Source: Ailurus styani
Lineage: Eukaryota > Chordata > Mammalia > Carnivora > Ailuridae
Assembly (NCBI GenBank): GCA_002007465.1
Contig: LNAC01000018.1
Coordinates: 2,358,732-2,422,731, forward strand
Length of the DNA stretch: 64,000 nucleotides
Direction of reading: 5' to 3'
Shown: positions 62,201 to 64,000 of the stretch, in pieces
Layout of the letters: every line of letters begins with the position of its first letter
Numbering within the stretch: position 1 is the stretch's first letter
Position numbers and translations under genes: made by a program
The notes under the pieces: generated by a model
Seen by the model: the letters and a program-made list of their open reading frames with translations, nothing else
Told to the model about the DNA's origin: nothing
Databases searched by the model: none

Positions 62201-62510
62201 TGAGTCGGGGGCGGTGGGGTTGGAGGGGAGGCACCAAGTAGGAACAAGAAGGCTTAGTTGACCCAAGAAAGCTCCCCCACCCCCCGTCTTGCCTGCCATC
62301 AGAGGATGATGAGACCCCCCCCTTCCCCCTCCCCCAGGAGCTTGCCTCTCTGCCTCTGGGCTGCTCTACCAGCCTGCTGTGAGCCATTCTTCGATTGGCT
62401 GAAAAGGATTACAGAAGCAACGGTAGCACTAAGAGGAAGACCTTCATGTCGCCTCTAAGCTAATACCTGCCAGTAAAAAGAATGAGTAACTAGTATTTGA
62501 GATGGTTTTA

Positions 62511-62701
62511 CTTTTTTCTTTTTTTTTTTTTTAAGATTTTATTTATTTATTTGAGAGAAAGAGCACAAGCAAGGGGAGGAGCAGAGGGAGAAGCAGGCTC
62601 CCCACCGAGCAGGGAGCCCAATGCCGGAATTGATCCCAGGACCAGGGATCATGACCTGAGCCAAAGGCAAATGCCTAACACCTGAGCCACCCAGGCGCCC
62701 C
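62511..62701 (-). mobile_element. Carnivore tRNA-Lys SINE
   Basis: Reverse copy from a T-run and aagattttatttatttattt to gagccacccaggcgcccc. Target duplication ttgagatggtttta at about 62497-62510 and 62702-62715. Confidence 0.96.
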
Positions 62702-63449
62702 TTGAGATGGTTTTAAATCAGCCAGTAATCACTAAGCATAAACGAGGGGCTGAGCTGAGAGCTCTGGGTAATATGGGCCACTCACACAGCTCTGTTCTGG
62801 GCACAGAGAGAACAATAAAACTCACACCTCAGTCATCTTAGGAAGTAGCAGGCCGCTCATCACTGGAGGCATGCGAGACATATCAGGGACATTGTGAAGA
62901 GGATTTGGACTCTGATGAGGAGGTGGGTGAGTTGAGAGAACCTTAAAAGTCGCTTATCTTCTTGAAGGGCTAGATAAAAGCAAAACTCCAGGCCCATGAT
63001 GTCATGGCTAGACTGGGAGTTAGAGATGAAGCACCTCTGTAGTGGGGCTGGTGCAGCTTTGGGAAAAGCTTCATCCGGGAAGCCTTCCTGGAGGAAGTGG
63101 TATGTGCACTGGCCCTTGAACTGAAGCTCCTCTGCGAAAAGCAGACGGCTAACTGCTTTGCAGGAGGGACGGGCATCCAAGGATGTGTTGTCAGATGGCG
63201 TTCCACTTCTTGCCATGTCTCTTGCATCACCTTGTCCCCTGCTGGCTCGTTGCACTGTGGGTTAGTGAGAAGAGTGACACCAGCAGCCCTGTTCTTACTT
63301 CCTCCTAGTTCAGGAACTGAGGGAAAGGGCCTGTTGATCCCAGTCTGTGGTCTATAAGGCCCATTTCACTTGAGGGCTCTGATTGGTTCAGCTCAGATCA
63401 CATGCCCATCTGGGGGCCCAATCACAGTGGACATGATGATGGCGGAGAA

Positions 63450-63612
63450 CTTAAAACTATAAGCTATGGAGCCTAATCATTTAGGCTCAAATATTTGGCT
63501 ATGTAAAATGGGGGTAATATTCCAACCTCTAAGGATTTCTCTGAGGACTAAGAGTTAAATGACATAATGCATGCCATGTGCCTGGACTGTAGTAAGTGTT
63601 CAATAAAGGTTC
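63450..63612 (+). repeat. MIR SINE (forward)
   Basis: Blocks tatggagcctaatcatttag, gactaagagttaaatgacat, aatgcatgccatgtgcctgg and gtaagtgttcaataaaggtt are in forward MIR order. Confidence 0.8.
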
Positions 63613-63947
63613 ACTGCTGTCATCTGTCATCATGATTCGCATTTTCCAGCCACATTGCATCCTTTGACACATTTCATTTCTCCGTCATTCTATAGGCGAG
63701 AACACCCAATACTGGTTTGGCAGTTTCCTTCCTGAATCACGGAGGAGCTAAGCTAACATCAGGGCAGCTGGAATCCATTCCCAGGACATGTTCCCCCTGG
63801 CTTCGGAGCCAGTATTTCCAGCAAAACTCTTCCTAGAAATTAATCCTCCTGCCCTCCAATCCCCATACCTCTCTAGAGCTCATCTCAGGGGGAAGATTCT
63901 CATGGGAGGAGAGAAGAGTTAACCCCTGTTGTCTGGTTCCTTCCCAG

Positions 63948-64000
63948 GCACAGTACCATCAAGGCTGATGAAGCTGCTGGCACAGCTCCCTTCCACCTTG
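63948..64000 (+). CDS. CLN6: CLN6, start of coding exon 2 (cut by window end)
   Basis: After the acceptor ...ccttcccag, the exon begins with the third base of a split codon (G|CAC) and reads HSTIKADEAAGTAPFHL up to the window end. This matches the CLN6 N-terminal cytosolic segment, whose human form as I recall it is HGSVSADEAARTAPFHL at residues 29-45. The intron position, inside the codon for Arg28, also agrees. CLN6 is a multi-pass ER membrane protein that works with CLN8 to load newly made lysosomal enzymes for export from the ER. Its loss causes neuronal ceroid lipofuscinosis in people, sheep and dogs. The transmembrane part starts beyond the window. The position next to FEM1B supports the call. 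Confidence 0.9.

Larger units (their letters stand above)
57601..63947 (+). other. CLN6: CLN6 intron 1 (most of it)
   Basis: Assuming exon 1 is in the gap, this is intron 1, ending in the acceptor ggttccttcccag at 63947. It holds L2-like pieces (about 57830-58060 and 63010-63125), MIRs (59185-59400, 62040-62200, 63450-63612) and three reverse SINEs (59439, 60099, 62511). About 58,400-59,180 and 60,330-62,030 show nothing I can name. Confidence 0.6.

Overview
This is a piece of a mammalian nuclear genome, almost certainly from a caniform carnivore and most likely a mustelid (ferret, mink, otter or relative). The organism call rests on about thirty copies of the tRNA-Lys-derived carnivore SINE, on both strands. 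Many carry the middle segment and CT-rich 3' part typical of the mustelid SINE family first described from mink. There is no bacterial, viral, CRISPR or plasmid-like content.

Three protein genes are recognised, in the order ITGA11 > , < FEM1B, CLN6 >. From memory this matches human 15q23, read in the opposite direction. (1) ITGA11 (+): the last four coding exons (89-199, 310-405, 3981-4094, 4744-4815) encode the end of the extracellular domain, the transmembrane helix and the short cytoplasmic tail. A 3'UTR of about 1.2 kb follows. (2) FEM1B (-): the complete two-exon coding sequence (28269-28516 and 18158-19793; 1884 nt, 627 codons plus stop). It has a probable 4.8 kb 3'UTR down to about 13.4 kb and a CpG-island promoter at 28.3-29.5 kb broken by a 107-base gap. 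(3) CLN6 (+): the first 53 bases of coding exon 2 lie at the very end (63948-64000). Exon 1 is not visible and probably sits in the 608-base gap of the CpG island at 56.4-57.6 kb.

Everything else is non-coding: introns of ITGA11 and FEM1B, the 7 kb between the convergent 3' ends, and a 28 kb interval (28.5-56.4 kb) between FEM1B and CLN6. These are filled with SINEs, old LINE-1 pieces, L2, MIR and hAT fragments. Two small retrocopies of host RNAs stand out inside old LINE-1 sequence: a U6 snRNA 5' fragment with target duplications but no tail, and a 3'UTR piece that I recognise as HNRNPA1. The assembly has two long N gaps in CpG islands and three single-N joins. Two of those joins are flanked by local duplications that look like assembly artefacts, one probably caused by a heterozygous SINE insertion.

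The three genes are not known to work together. ITGA11 is a collagen receptor chain, FEM1B a cullin-2 ubiquitin ligase receptor and CLN6 an ER membrane protein needed for lysosomal enzyme export. I found no undescribed multi-gene system. The unusual observations concern retroposition, templated repair, promoter repeats and assembly structure.
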